A DNA stretch of 64,000 nucleotides, taken from assembly GCA_013397435.1 (NCBI GenBank), contig VZRG01000278.1, forward strand, positions 256,419-320,418, written 5' to 3'. The notes beneath the pieces were generated by a model that made no database searches, was not told the DNA's origin, and was given only the letters and a program-made list of their open reading frames with translations. Positions within the stretch are counted from its first letter, which is position 1. Each line of letters begins with the position of its first letter. The translations under genes and the position numbers were made by a program. Origin of the DNA: Erythrocercus mccallii (taxonomy: Eukaryota > Chordata > Aves > Passeriformes > Dicruridae). Positions 50,801-59,334 of the stretch are shown here, piece after piece.

Positions 50801-53800
50801 GCTTTGGTTTCATGACCTGCAACCAAAAAGGATGTTGAAATTCTACTAGAACAGGTGTCACAACTGAAAGTGCTTTATATTTCTAAAGCTTTGGGAAACA
50901 ATATTTCTATTAACTAATATTTGAACAGCCATTATAAATATGAGCAAATTAGATTCTCCTAGAATACATGAATTCTGTCCTAAAGAAAACTGAACAAGTT
51001 AAATCAAAATCTGTCATGTATATGTTAACTTTTATTAGCTTACATTAACTGTCACTAATATTCTTTCATATAGAAACAACATCGTTCTTGACCCTTCCAT
51101 ATTATTTCTAACATTTTCTACAAAATCCTACACCTGTGTTACAATTATCTGGCGGGATACATCATATTGCTTACTGTAAAAACCTCTGTCCTTTCTACAA
51201 GTTGTAGAACAGGACTAGAAGAACAGCACTAGCTTTAATTTTGTTTAAGAAAAGAGTCCTAAGCAAGTCATGCATTTCCATGTCCATTTCAAAATCTCAG
51301 TTTACCATTGCAACTAACAAGATGAGGATAAGGACTTGTTCACACACAACAGATCCTCCCTTCCAGGAATAATCAGGGGTATTGGGTTTTTACTGTTAAA
51401 ACAGAAACAAACTTAACCCAGATATACATTCTTAACATTTCTAGCTACAGCTGCCTTCTGCTGTATTCAAGCTTTTACTCTCTCAATTCCCTTTTGTACA
51501 ATACTGTTTCTTAGGGCACACAACTATCTCGTCTGCAAGGCAGTCTGTGAAAGCCAGGGCAGTTCACTAACCTGCATATACCACTATGCCTACCACAGCT
51601 TCTGTGTTTCTTACTGTGCATCCTCGGAGCAGTAAGTTTTCCTTGCTGAGACCCACTCGATCCATGTTTGAATGTTCACTGCAATAAAAAAGCACATCGT
51701 GTCAGCTGTAGAACTCCAACAATTACCAATCAGGCTTTGCAAAACCATTAGGAAGAGATTTCCCAAAGAAGCTGCAAGTCACTGACTGCCATCCTGACAC
51801 CTCTGATTTGACTTTTCAAATGAATGGAGTAACATGAAAGCAGATCACCCTTGAAAATCCGAGCATGTAGGCAGTGCATTACAATTTTTTTTTTTTGCAT
51901 TTAAAAGCCTAGCATTTTCCATCTGGCACATGAGAAGTAGGCAACTGTAGTGAAAAGAGATCCAAAGCAAATACTGGAAATCTGAAACCCTGTCCTATTA
52001 GGATTATCAGCATCAGAAAATATTTGAAAAAAATATAAAGTCTCATCCTAAATATACTGTGAACACCATCACTCCTGTGGTATACTTTCAGTGCAGCTAG
52101 GTCCATTCCTTGTCAAAGTGCTTCCTCAGCCACTAATTCATATGTATTCATTTTTATTCTCAACATTTATCTAATGTGTCAGCGTGCAACGGGAAGAATA
52201 TAGATGTTCTAACTCTCAAAACCTGAAAACAGGTCACCCCATAAAACACTATTTTGTTTTCTTATTATCTATATAAAGTCATGAACCTGTAAGAATCACA
52301 GCATCATAGAAAGGCTGGGGTTGGAAGGGACCTTAAAGATCATCTAGTCCCTCAAGGTCCCCTCTGACCCTAAGCATGAAGAAAACCGTGAAACAAACAC
52401 AGCTTGAAAAAAAGAAACATACAGGCACACTGGTCAAAAGGAGATGGATCAACTGACTGAAGGCTACACAAAACAAATCAGAGTAGGAAAGGAAGCCAGT
52501 CCTTAACCAATTTCCAATTCTGAGCAATGCAGCTTGCCCAGTCAGGCCATGGTCCCGACCAAGTACTGTAGATACCATATATCATGAAGAACAGATTTAA
52601 AACAGCTATTTCAAGTATGAAATACACACTTGCAAAACAGCCTGAACCAAGATGTTGAAAATATTTAATACAAAAAAAAAAAGCATCAGTGCCCCATCTG
52701 CTGCTCAGAAAACCCTTCTGGAGCTCTGTCTGTTGCTCTGCACTCAGAAAAGCAGTGGTGCAAACTAACCTCTATCCATGTTGTTATTTCTTAAAGCAGA
52801 CATTACAAGAGCTCCAAATATTAGTAAGAATGCCAAAGCAAATGACGATAGTTTAAAGAGCCACCAAGCCTACTTACACAAAGCCTCGGAAATGACTGAG
52901 GTCATTGTTAGGACTTTCACATTCTATTCTACTGGAAAATTCTTCTGGATCAATTTCAGAGACCTAAAGCCATGGGAAGGAAAAAACCCCAGAGAACTCA
53001 GACAAAATGTGACAGAACTTAAAAACATCATAAATTCAGAGGTTCAGATACTACTATCTAACAATTTAGCCTCTAAACTGTAGGTTGCTGGTGGTGTTGA
53101 TGGTCTCCTATCCAGTATAAATCAGACTTACACATCATAGGACTTCCTACTAAATATTAAACACTGGCAGTATCACTTGAATTGCTGATATTTTCAGAAC
53201 ACTGGAGAGGAAAAAAATGGGTGGAAGGATAAGGAGGAATAAAAAAACGCAAAAGCAGTAAAAACATCTGAAAGGCAGAGATTTCCCATAGACTTTTTTC
53301 ATTATATGAAAAAAATAAAAAAGAAGAGACACTGTCTTCTCTACAAGCAGAATTTCTTGCAAACTTTTTTTTCCAATACCATGACCAGGATGGTTTCTGT
53401 GCTAACACAAAGCAAGCAGGTAGAACTTTGCAATGATGATTGAGACAAGTACCAAAGGAAGGACTGTTATGAAAGACCAGAAGTACATGTTGCAAACAAA
53501 GAGCGGGTGAGCTCTTCAGTGAAAAGTCAAATGAAACAAATCTCCTGTGTTAATAGGAATAAAACATGACAAGAAGAGAAAAGCCAAAAGGCCTTATCTT
53601 TGGAATTACCTGCTATTGCGATTTAATTTCAAATAATGGCATATGAGTATGCCTCTAGTCTCTAGTATAACACTGGCTTGCCTCTGGTGTAACTGAGTCA
53701 TTTCCAAGTTGAGTACCTGCCACTAACTCTTTGGGAAGTCATTTGTTCTACTCCAAAAAACCCATCAATGACCAATATAAGGTTTCAAACTCCCATGCAT

Positions 53801-56800
53801 AATTCTCTAATTCACAGGTGTTACTGAATATATCTTCTACATAATTACACGTCTCTGAGAAGGCTGTACTCCATCAACTGGATGACTTTACACTGGCAGA
53901 ATAGCATCTGTGAGCTTAAACCACAATCCTGTAAGGAGAATTTGAAACTCAGAAGACATCATATTGTTAACAAGTACTTTGTTAGCTTGATTAAAATAAT
54001 CTTTTTGCTATGTTTTGCTGCACTGATGTGTTGCACTGTATTAACCCGAAGTCACTATGGACACAGCTGTTGACATACAGATACATTCAGTCTCTTTGCA
54101 AATTTAGTTAACTGTGAAAGACCTGTCCTCTCCACTGACCCTTCTCATGTTGATTTGCACAGGAGGTACAACATTTCTGTAAAATGTTGGACAGAATACT
54201 TGATTGATGCTTTTCAAGGGTTTTGCACTGTACAATCATTACCCAAATGAGACCTACTCTCAAAGTGAAATAGCCAAAGCAGTCAATTCTTTTCTTCTAC
54301 TGTCTGGAAACGTCTAAATACATATTGCTGGTGGAGCTTCTTGTAATATACGTCGAAACAGCAAGCACTGAAACTCTGGGTGTAACCTAGTGGACACAGC
54401 TGTCTACACTCTGCCAGCATAAAACAGAGGTTATAAAAACTATGTCCAAAAGCAGGTATCTTGATATGGACACAGATCTTACTGGATTATATGTTTATTT
54501 TCTGTAATTTTTCATTGTAATCATGATTTTGGCAAAGCAAATACTGAGAGTAGAAGCCCTTATACATTATTTTTTGAGAAGTTTTCCCATGTTTCCTGGC
54601 ATAAAAGAGAAGATTTAAATTTTGTCAGAATTAGAATTACTTGGATTTTGTGTAAAGGTCCCTAAAGAAGGGAGACAATAAAGATGGAAACTGAGTATGG
54701 AGCTGGGAATGATAGGCCCTGCATTAGACATTCACTGAAATGGGGAGATGCACATCCCAAGGCCAAGCCCACTTGCTTTGGCTGTGCTGTGTTGTGCTGT
54801 GCTGTGTTTCTGACACACACCATTTGGTAACACACCATGGGAATGGAGTGGGTGTATGGCTAAGATGGAAGAGGAGAGCTAGGAATGCCTTTGATCAGCT
54901 TGGCTGAGGCTTCCTGCAAGAAAAGAACAGCACTTTACACTAGCTATGAGGATGCTGCAGCCAGGAGTGGATTCAGTCACTGACCATGCAGGCTGAGAAG
55001 GAACCAACTGGTGCAGTTCTTTGCTCTCTCTTATAATCTAATAGGAAACACTCACTGTTCACAGTGTTTTAATGCTAATGGCATATTAACTTCTCCAACC
55101 CTGTGAACCTGTAAGTGGTTCAGCTAACCATACAAGGGGTAGAAAGAAAAGGAGATTAAACCATTCCTAACAGGAAGTAACATTTGAGTACCTTGAAAGC
55201 AGCAGAGCAATGTTAGTTTGTTCACAAAATAGCTCATCATGCTCAGGAAGTTAGTCCTCATCTGTTTTGTGTATTTCTCTTTGAATGCCAAGATGGTTAG
55301 AGACACTGTGTTCTATACTTCATTACCCATTGCTATTTATTTAAGAAGCCTCAAGTTACTTTCCCAATTTCTTTCCTGTTGTCACTTAAGCACTGAAAAA
55401 AAAAATTAAAAATCACTATTGAATGTTTTGGTTCCTGCCTCTTGCTTTCACTTTGCCTTGCCTTCTCTTAAAGGAATCCCACATGCATGTAACAGGTGCC
55501 TCACTAATGAACTTTTTCATTATGTTTCTATTTGCTCAGTCACAAAGAAGCAGGATATAACAAGCTTGTCAACAGAGTAAGACTTTGTAGTTCTTTTTTT
55601 CATATGTTCTTTAATTTGGTGTTCCTTTTCTTCTGAGGTTAAGAAGGGGGAAGAGGTCAGGCAGTCAACCCCTTACATGGCAGTTTTATTCAGCCTGAGT
55701 TTATACGGACAAATTCCCAGGCTGGAACTCAGCTGGAGGTGCACTTGAGGTCTGTGAAACAGACCATGGCTGTACATTCAGAAACCCAGCAATCCTGGCA
55801 AGACTCCACAATAACTATAAATATTTTTTTTTCCTATTTGATGACAAAAATGATCAGTCTTGAATTGTGAAGGAACTGACACTTTTTTGGACAGTATGAC
55901 TCTTCCTAGAATTTTGGTACAAGTTTTCAGAAAATAAAGAAATCAGTCTTTTTCCTGAGTGGGACTCAGATCTTGGTAGCGGGAGCTCACATGAGAACTG
56001 GGTCACCTCAGTATGATGTAAGCCTGAAGAACCACTGGAATTTTGCTTTGTTTAATAATATGTGTATACAAAAGGATCAAACAGTCCTTCCTGCTTTGCT
56101 GTTTTAAGATTAAATCAAGAAATAAAAATAAGCATGTGACTGTTAGGAGATAAGAAACAGCTTTGTTCATGGATAGCACATCATGCCTTTGATATTACCA
56201 TACCCACTAAGTAATGGCACTTAGAGACAACTTTTCCACACTTCCTCACCATTACTGTACATTCAGAGGCAGTTCAGGTAATTTTATCTCCAGAGGACTA
56301 AAGAGTCTGTTTTTATGGACAATATTGAAGCTCCCTGTTGTTTTAAGCATGGTGTTTGAGCAGCAGGACTGAAGACTACACTAATGTCAGGATTCTTTAA
56401 TTTTTAATATTGTCTTTTTTGTGCCAGCCTCCAGCATTCTGGTTGCAAGGTATAATATTTAAATATTGTATGGGAGTAACAAAGTGTTTGTAAGGTGAAG
56501 AAACAGTGAAAAAGATAATACCTGCTCTTCTCTCTAGGTCTTTATATAGCACAGAGGTCCCTTTTTAAAAAACTCCGATTTCTCACCTATGACATAATGC
56601 ACTGTAAGTAACTACTTGAGGTTTACCTTAATTGTTAATTTTGCTCTTTTTCATCAGTGGAAATAGATCTTTCTCTGGGTTATGTGAACATGCAAAGATT
56701 TGCTCCAAAATCACTCAAGCAATGAATTAGAACTGTGTTACCTAGTTACCTACCTTGATTTTCAGATGGGGATTGCTGAGCTACCATGAATTAGGCAGTC

Positions 56801-59294
56801 GACAGGGCTGAGTTGTTTGGGTTTTTTTAGTTCACCACCTGTCATGTTCAGCTTTCTTACACCACTAGAAAAGCACAGTTCTCACCTGCTCTGAATATCC
56901 TCTCACCACCTGTCTCTGCTTTAGATTGGTTTCTCCATCAAGGCCTGCAGTTTCAATGTAACAGATCCCATCTGGGTCACTAGAATATAACAGCACCATG
57001 TCAGCAGGAATGATTTCATTACGTGAAAGCCGGATGAAGTCCCCAACATTGACATTTTTCCAGCACTCATCTATGTATTTCTTCTCTTTCCTGGAATACA
57101 TAGAAGAACAATGACAGAAGAACATTTTTTACAAATGCATAAGCTGAAACTGAGAAAAACCTACAGACAGCTATTTGTGATGGTTACTACAACACATCAA
57201 AAGTGACCATTTCCAAAATACTTGTTTTCCCACATGGAAATAGAGCATGCAAGAAAGGAAAAAAACCCCCAACCATTCACTATATCACCGGATTTCCTTA
57301 ATCTTTGTATCTTACATCATGGAATATCCTTTTAGGACAGATAAAAAAGAGAAATAATTATATGGGCAGCACGGATATATACTTAGAGAAGTTTTTTGAT
57401 GGTTAATTTAGAATATGATCAGTTTGCATTCTTGTCTTTTTATTATCCACAATAATAACTGCCTAGCAGACTCGCCACTAGCAGACTCCCCACCTGACTT
57501 GCACCCACAGTGTGTAACACTGCAGTCCAGCACAGAGGAACACAGATGTCACACTCGTACTGAACTGTCATGCACTCAAGTAGAAAACTCTCTTGTTCTG
57601 TTTGGGGAAATGGTATCACACTATGAGTACAATACGATGCCATTAATGAGCAATAAACTAGCAGACTTTCAATCTCCATGAAGCCATTTTAGAGGAATTA
57701 AAAATACACTTTCAAAACAAACACTGTGTAAAACAACGCTTAACTAGTCAAAGTACCTTGGTTAATACAGTACAAACACATGTATGAACTCATTTGCCCC
57801 AAAGCAAAATTTGATTTTGCAGATTTTACACTAATTTGATAACCATTTAACAAAACTGGTGTTCAAGTCTCAACTAGGCCCCGAGTGATCTAAATATCCC
57901 TGCTTTGAGCAGAGGGTTAAGACTAAATGACTTTCAAAGACTTTTTCCAAATTACATTATTTTATGCTTCTGTAAGTAGGCAGAAGGTAACCGAAGGAGT
58001 TATCACTACCTTCTTCACATGACAGAATCAAATAATAATGATAAACCACAAAGACTGTTGTCTCTTACCTGCTATATACTTTGGTTACTAAATTGTTTAT
58101 TTGTTTATCCATTTTGTACCTTGAGTAATCTTCCAGACCATCCTTCATGGCAATAATTGTCAGAACCCCTAACAGAGGTAGCATTGTAATTTCTTTCTGG
58201 AAAGCTTCAACCAGAGGGACCCAATTTAGGACAACTAGAAACAGGAAATACAAATTGGCAACTCTGAAACAAAAAGAAAACACAGGATTTAGCTGTGCTA
58301 GCAGACAATGATCCTTATTTCCTCATTCCATGCTATACAGACATTTAAATTATCAGTGATTTATCTTTTCCTCACTCGCAATTTAAGGAATAACTATCTG
58401 TAACTCTGTTTTCACTCTCCAGTCAATAGGTTACCTAGCAACACAGTTGCTTAACATACATGATCAGGTAATGCAGAAACTAAGAATTCTCCTGTATTTT
58501 CAAAACTGTCCTCCAGGCATATGTGTTCCAGAGTGAGGCACTGGTGAATTTGCACTCTCAAATTTCCAGGTCCTTTAAACTTAATTTTATCATCTCTTAG
58601 GGAAGATGACATGTTAAAAAGGAAGCCATCCTGTAACCTCCCTGTGTAGCTTGACAGATAAGCAGTTCTCCAAATGGAAAGTGAAAAAGTAGGCCAGAGA
58701 AAAAGACATGAGGGAAGGGGGAAAACACAATTGCAGGAAATAAGCTGAAAATCCTACTGGCCAACTGGTGTGTGGCAGTGCTCCGAGAGCAAGGAATGGT
58801 TCAATATTCCAAAGAACAGAACAAGCAAAAAGTATATAAGCCAAGAAGAAAAGGATTAGGTCAATAATGATGATACTCAAGAAACTTTGGCCATGTAACA
58901 TGTATCTTTTCAGAAGTGATACATCAGTGAGGGGAGTAATTTTTTTAATATATAGTAACAAACACAAATATTTAAATAGAAGGATTCAGCTTTGGAAGAA
59001 TTACCACAATCAAAAAGGAGTACCTTACCTGTGAAACTGTTCAAATAAGTTCAGTGGTAAAAAATTCAATAAAGTATATCTAGTAGTTCGTATATTGTTG
59101 TTCATGTACAGTTTTGATACTTTTTCATACTCTTCTTTAAAATGTCCCAAGCAGGGTATCACTATCCTGTGTTTGCCAGTAGTTTTTGATGATTGATTGC
59201 ACTTGCCACTTAAATTGTTGCTGCTGCATTCTCTGCCCTCTGTCGACACCAGTCGCTGCCAGCGGTATCGGGCCCAGCGGATGGGATCTGCCAT
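29582..59294 (-). CDS. ATP10D: ATP10D, phospholipid-transporting P4-ATPase, complete coding sequence in 22 exons
   Basis: ATP10D is a class 5 P4-ATPase. The family flips lipids from the outer to the cytoplasmic leaflet, needs a CDC50/TMEM30 partner for export from the ER, and human ATP10D has been linked to glucosylceramide transport. Joining the 22 exons in phase gives 4,140 bases, 1,379 residues plus stop, against about 1,426 in human. Actuator motif DGET is near residues 205-208, phosphorylation motif DKTGT 430-434 (Asp430), nucleotide-binding KGAD 789-792, TGD 913-915 and hinge DGAND 1049-1053. Ten membrane segments are expected: two in exon 2, two in exons 6-8, six in exons 17-21. I chose the ATG at 59294 because MADPIRWARYRW aligns with the N terminus of human ATP10D; the frame extends three codons upstream only to a TTG. 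No frameshift or internal stop was seen. WVPLVEAFQKEITMLPL and the exon order identify ATP10D rather than ATP10A or ATP10B. Confidence 0.96.
29802..31749 (-). other. ATP10D last intron
   Basis: This intron separates exons 21 and 22. It contains a CR1 tail about 100 bases before the last exon in the sense of ATP10D transcription. No other feature was recognised. Confidence 0.6.
29905..29966 (+). repeat. CR1 LINE 3' end
   Basis: TGGACTGGATCTCTTAGGAT followed by CTCTTCCAACCAAGGCCATT and CTATGATTCTGTGAT is a well preserved CR1 terminus, opposite in sense to ATP10D. Confidence 0.88.
31750..31937 (-). CDS. ATP10D: ATP10D coding exon 21 (1245-1307): helices 9 and 10
   Basis: The exon is bounded by TTCTGAATTGCAG and GTGAGTT. 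It encodes TWIHTVVIVGSILFYFVF, then DFYWIMEKHMTDPVFYLVCL and LTTCIALLPR. These are the last two membrane segments of the flippase. Confidence 0.95.
33244..33348 (-). CDS. ATP10D: ATP10D coding exon 20 (1210-1244): helix 8
   Basis: This 105-base exon is bounded by CTTTACAG and GTGAGTAC. It encodes TYCGSDIDIFSFGNPINTAA and LFIMMLHLLIECKSV. It aligns with human TYQGSDTDIFAFGNPLNTAA. It is too short to appear as a long open frame. Confidence 0.93.
33591..33671 (-). CDS. ATP10D: ATP10D coding exon 19 (1183-1209): helix 7
   Basis: This 81-base exon is bounded by TCTCTTACAG and GTAAGTG. It encodes AYLPSAFWITLLDAFYQSLV followed by CFFVPYF. It is in phase 0 at both ends. Confidence 0.95.
33672..36217 (-). 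other. ATP10D intron between exons 18 and 19
   Basis: This 2.5-kb intron holds a CR1 fragment (35165-35425). No exon-like sequence or RNA gene was recognised. Confidence 0.55.
35165..35425 (-). repeat. CR1 LINE fragment with ATTCT-type tail
   Basis: The + strand reads AATAGAGTAGAATAAAACAG, then ACATTTCAGTTGGATGGGAT, TCCAACTGCCTGACCACCTC, TTATTAAGGGCATTGTCCAA and TCTTGGTAAAGAAATGCCTT. This is the reverse complement of a CR1 3' region with its (ATTCT)n tail at the low-coordinate end. It has the same orientation as ATP10D. Confidence 0.88.
36218..36418 (-). CDS. ATP10D: ATP10D coding exon 18 (1116-1182): helices 5 and 6
   Basis: The exon is bounded by TTGGCTTTTCAG and GTAGGTT, 67 codons. It contains YVNLLFWYQFFCGFSGTSIT and DYWILILFNLLFTSVPPIIY, then GVLDKDVSAEILMELPQLY. 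It is nearly identical to mammalian ATP10D. Confidence 0.96.
36813..36938 (-). CDS. ATP10D: ATP10D coding exon 17 (1074-1115)
   Basis: The exon is bounded by GTGTGTTGCAG and GTATGTAG, 42 codons. It encodes AVMASDFAISQFRHLRKLLL, then VHGRWCYTRLTNMVLYYFYK and NV, which leads into membrane helix 5. DFAISQFRHL is a universal P4 motif. Confidence 0.95.
37448..37524 (-). CDS. ATP10D: ATP10D coding exon 16 (1048-1073): DGAND hinge
   Basis: This 77-base exon is bounded by TTCTCTGTAG and GTAGTG. It encodes DGANDVSMIQVADTGVGISG followed by QEGMQ. DGAND ligates the catalytic magnesium in P-type ATPases. The ORF running past the donor to 37178 is read-through of intron. Confidence 0.96.
38097..38406 (-). 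CDS. ATP10D: ATP10D coding exon 15 (945-1048)
   Basis: The exon is bounded by ATGTCTTTAG and GTGAGTC. It begins DACALVMSKILEAIQKNA, passes a Lys run coded by ten consecutive A (T on + at 38337-38346), then GLVIDGRTLEHVL and CRAVICCQATPLQKSVLVKL to MTLAVG. The reading frame is intact across the homopolymer. Confidence 0.94.
39548..39732 (-). CDS. ATP10D: ATP10D coding exon 14 (883-944): phosphorylation-domain return
   Basis: The exon is bounded by CTAAATTAAG and GTGAGTAG. It encodes ATGIEDRLQEGVPDTIQALR then KAGIKIWMLTGDKRETAVNI and AYACKLLEPEDR. MLTGDK is the conserved phosphorylation-domain motif. It ends KSQSR in phase 0. Confidence 0.95.
40889..41015 (-). CDS. ATP10D: ATP10D coding exon 13 (841-883)
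   Basis: The exon is bounded by CCTGTGTAG and GTAGGTAG. It encodes VMSDAEYAEWLNHRFLAETS, IDNREDLLLESAMRLE and TKLTLLG. It matches the helical segment preceding GATGIEDRLQ. An overlapping + ORF at 40841-41053 is a shadow. Confidence 0.93.
41925..42031 (-). CDS. ATP10D: ATP10D coding exon 12 (805-840)
   Basis: The exon is bounded by TTTTTCTGTGATAG and GTATTTC. It encodes HTNNSEIEEKIKEKTQQHLD followed by DYARRGLRTLCIAKK. The second half is strongly conserved (G-LRTLC-A). The first part is variable between species. Confidence 0.92.
42191..42806 (-). CDS. ATP10D: ATP10D coding exon 11 (600-804): main nucleotide-binding exon
   Basis: This is the longest exon, 616 bases. It encodes MPIKSLEEIRQMFQRFSVW, a divergent Ser/Pro-rich insert, [40 protein letters not shown] and VVYTKGADSVMMDLL. 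SPDEAAL and KGAD are hallmark P4-ATPase nucleotide-binding motifs. The acceptor is TTCTGTTCCAG and the donor GTATGTAT. Confidence 0.96.
42807..44831 (-). other. ATP10D intron between exons 10 and 11
   Basis: No exon, RNA gene or repeat family was recognised. Complementary ORFs at 43345-43611 (-) and 43451-43693 (+) overlap and lack homology. Confidence 0.5.
44832..45020 (-). CDS. ATP10D: ATP10D coding exon 10 (537-599): nucleotide-binding domain
   Basis: The exon is bounded by TTTCGTAATAG and GTAAGAAG, 63 codons in phase 0. It begins ETDVVPDTQLLKKFSQIS and ends YIIDFFLALTICNTVVVSG. It aligns with human ATP10D at both ends. The acceptor lacks a strong pyrimidine tract. Confidence 0.9.
45678..45913 (-). 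CDS. ATP10D: ATP10D coding exon 9 (458-536): variable insert of nucleotide-binding domain
   Basis: The exon begins AKRLESYQEMDSEDED and ends GDMAFSSPI before GTAAGTAG. The acceptor is CCCTTTCCTTAG. The middle is Ser- and Cys-rich and differs strongly from mammals, while both ends are conserved. It is probably a disordered insert. Confidence 0.9.
45914..49326 (-). other. ATP10D intron between exons 8 and 9
   Basis: This 3.4-kb intron has several mutually overlapping short ORFs near 47400-47900 without homology. The only notable piece is a U2 snRNA-like 22-mer near 48833. Confidence 0.5.
48833..48856 (+). pseudogene. Possible U2 snRNA-like fragment
   Basis: TGCTTCTTGACTTTTTGGCT plus AA resembles the 5' end of U2 snRNA (CGCTTCTCGGCCTTTTGGCT plus AA): 18 of 22 bases agree and all four differences are transitions of C to T or G to A. 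Similarity fades after this point. It could be an old retropseudogene remnant or chance. Confidence 0.3.
49327..49579 (-). CDS. ATP10D: ATP10D coding exon 8 (374-458): helix 4 and phosphorylation site
   Basis: The exon is bounded by TTTTGGTAG and GTAAGAC. It starts VLIPVSLYVSIEIVKLGQ; the Pro of PVSL is the substrate-path motif (PISL) of P4-ATPases. It then encodes NIAEDLGQIQYIFSDKTGTL, with phosphorylated Asp430 in DKTGT, and ends at EEN. Confidence 0.96.
49724..49851 (-). CDS. ATP10D: ATP10D coding exon 7 (331-373): exoplasmic loop and start of helix 4
   Basis: The exon is bounded by TGTTTTCAAG and GTAACTG. It encodes HGIWLNRYSEIPFFNIPRPD, a short loop, and AGFYMFWTMIILLQ at the start of helix 4. 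The loop varies relative to human, as expected. Confidence 0.93.
50685..50816 (-). CDS. ATP10D: ATP10D coding exon 6 (287-331): third membrane helix
   Basis: The exon is bounded by TTGGTTGCAG and GTAAGTG. It encodes GHETKAMLNNSGPHYKRSKL, then helix 3, LWCVLLLLLMCLTGAIG. The HETKAMLNN motif is general to P4-ATPases. Confidence 0.94.
51572..51678 (-). CDS. ATP10D: ATP10D coding exon 5 (251-287)
   Basis: The exon is bounded by TTTTTATTGCAG and GTTAGTG. It encodes EHSNMDRVGLSKENLLLRGC then TVRNTEAVVGIVVYAG, the conserved end of the actuator domain in P4-ATPases. Phases join exons 4 and 6 exactly. Confidence 0.93.
52294..52370 (-). repeat. CR1 LINE 3' end
   Basis: AGAATCACAGCATCATAGAA, GGCTGGGGTTGGAAGGGACC and TTAAAGATCATCTAGTCC form the reverse complement of the CR1 terminus. 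It lies about 500 bases downstream of ATP10D exon 4 in the genomic sense of transcription. Confidence 0.85.
52878..52963 (-). CDS. ATP10D: ATP10D coding exon 4 (223-251)
   Basis: This 86-base exon encodes VSEIDPEEFSSRIECESPNN followed by DLSHFRGF. The acceptor is GGCTTTAG and the donor GTAAGTAGG. It aligns with human DSEVDPEKFSSRIECESPNN (from memory). An overlapping + strand ORF at 52778-53083 is a shadow. Confidence 0.92.
52964..56885 (-). other. ATP10D intron between exons 3 and 4
   Basis: At 3.9 kb this is the longest internal intron. It has a short GCTGT-type simple repeat at 54779-54808 and no other recognised feature. Confidence 0.55.
54779..54808. repeat. Short (GCTGT)n simple repeat
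   Basis: About five imperfect copies of GCTGT/GTGCT (GGCTGTGCTGTGTTGTGCTG and on). Confidence 0.7.
56886..57090 (-). CDS. ATP10D: ATP10D coding exon 3 (154-222): actuator domain
   Basis: The exon is bounded by TATTCCAG and GTGAGA. It contains KEKKYIDECWKNVNVGDF, NEIIPADMVLLYSSDPDG and the actuator-domain signature AGLDGETNLKQRQVVRG. The Glu of DGET drives dephosphorylation in P4-ATPases. The exon ends in phase 0 after SEQ. Confidence 0.95.
58069..58263 (-). CDS. ATP10D: ATP10D coding exon 2 (residues 89-154): first two membrane helices
   Basis: The exon is bounded by TTTGTTTCAG and GTAAGAG. It encodes VANLYFLFLVVLNWVPL (helix 1) and ITMLPLLGVLTIIAMK (helix 2), then DGLEDYSRYKMDKQINNL leading into the actuator domain. 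This segment is the most ATP10D-specific part of the N-terminal half. Confidence 0.95.
59029..59294 (-). CDS. ATP10D: ATP10D coding exon 1 (residues 1-89)
   Basis: This exon encodes the cytoplasmic N terminus, starting MADPIRWARYRWQRL, with HRIVIPCLGHFKEEYEK and ending NLFEQFHR, the signature just before the first membrane helix. The donor is CACAG/GTAAGG. A probable acceptor (TTTCTAG) lies 40 bases upstream of the ATG, so the exon starts as 5' UTR. Confidence 0.94.
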
Positions 59295-59334
59295 TGCACC
59301 CAAAACACTTTATAGTCCAAGGAGTGTCATCTCT
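59295..59334 (-). other. ATP10D 5' UTR segment of the first coding exon
   Basis: Forty bases separate a candidate acceptor (CAAACATTTCTAG at 59335 and up) from the ATG at 59294. This implies at least one non-coding exon further upstream, as in human ATP10D. The acceptor's pyrimidine tract is only moderate. Confidence 0.5.

Noticed and set aside
59295..59303. Upstream TTG giving three extra codons to ATP10D
   Set aside because: TTG is not a normal vertebrate start; the ATG at 59294 aligns with the known N terminus.
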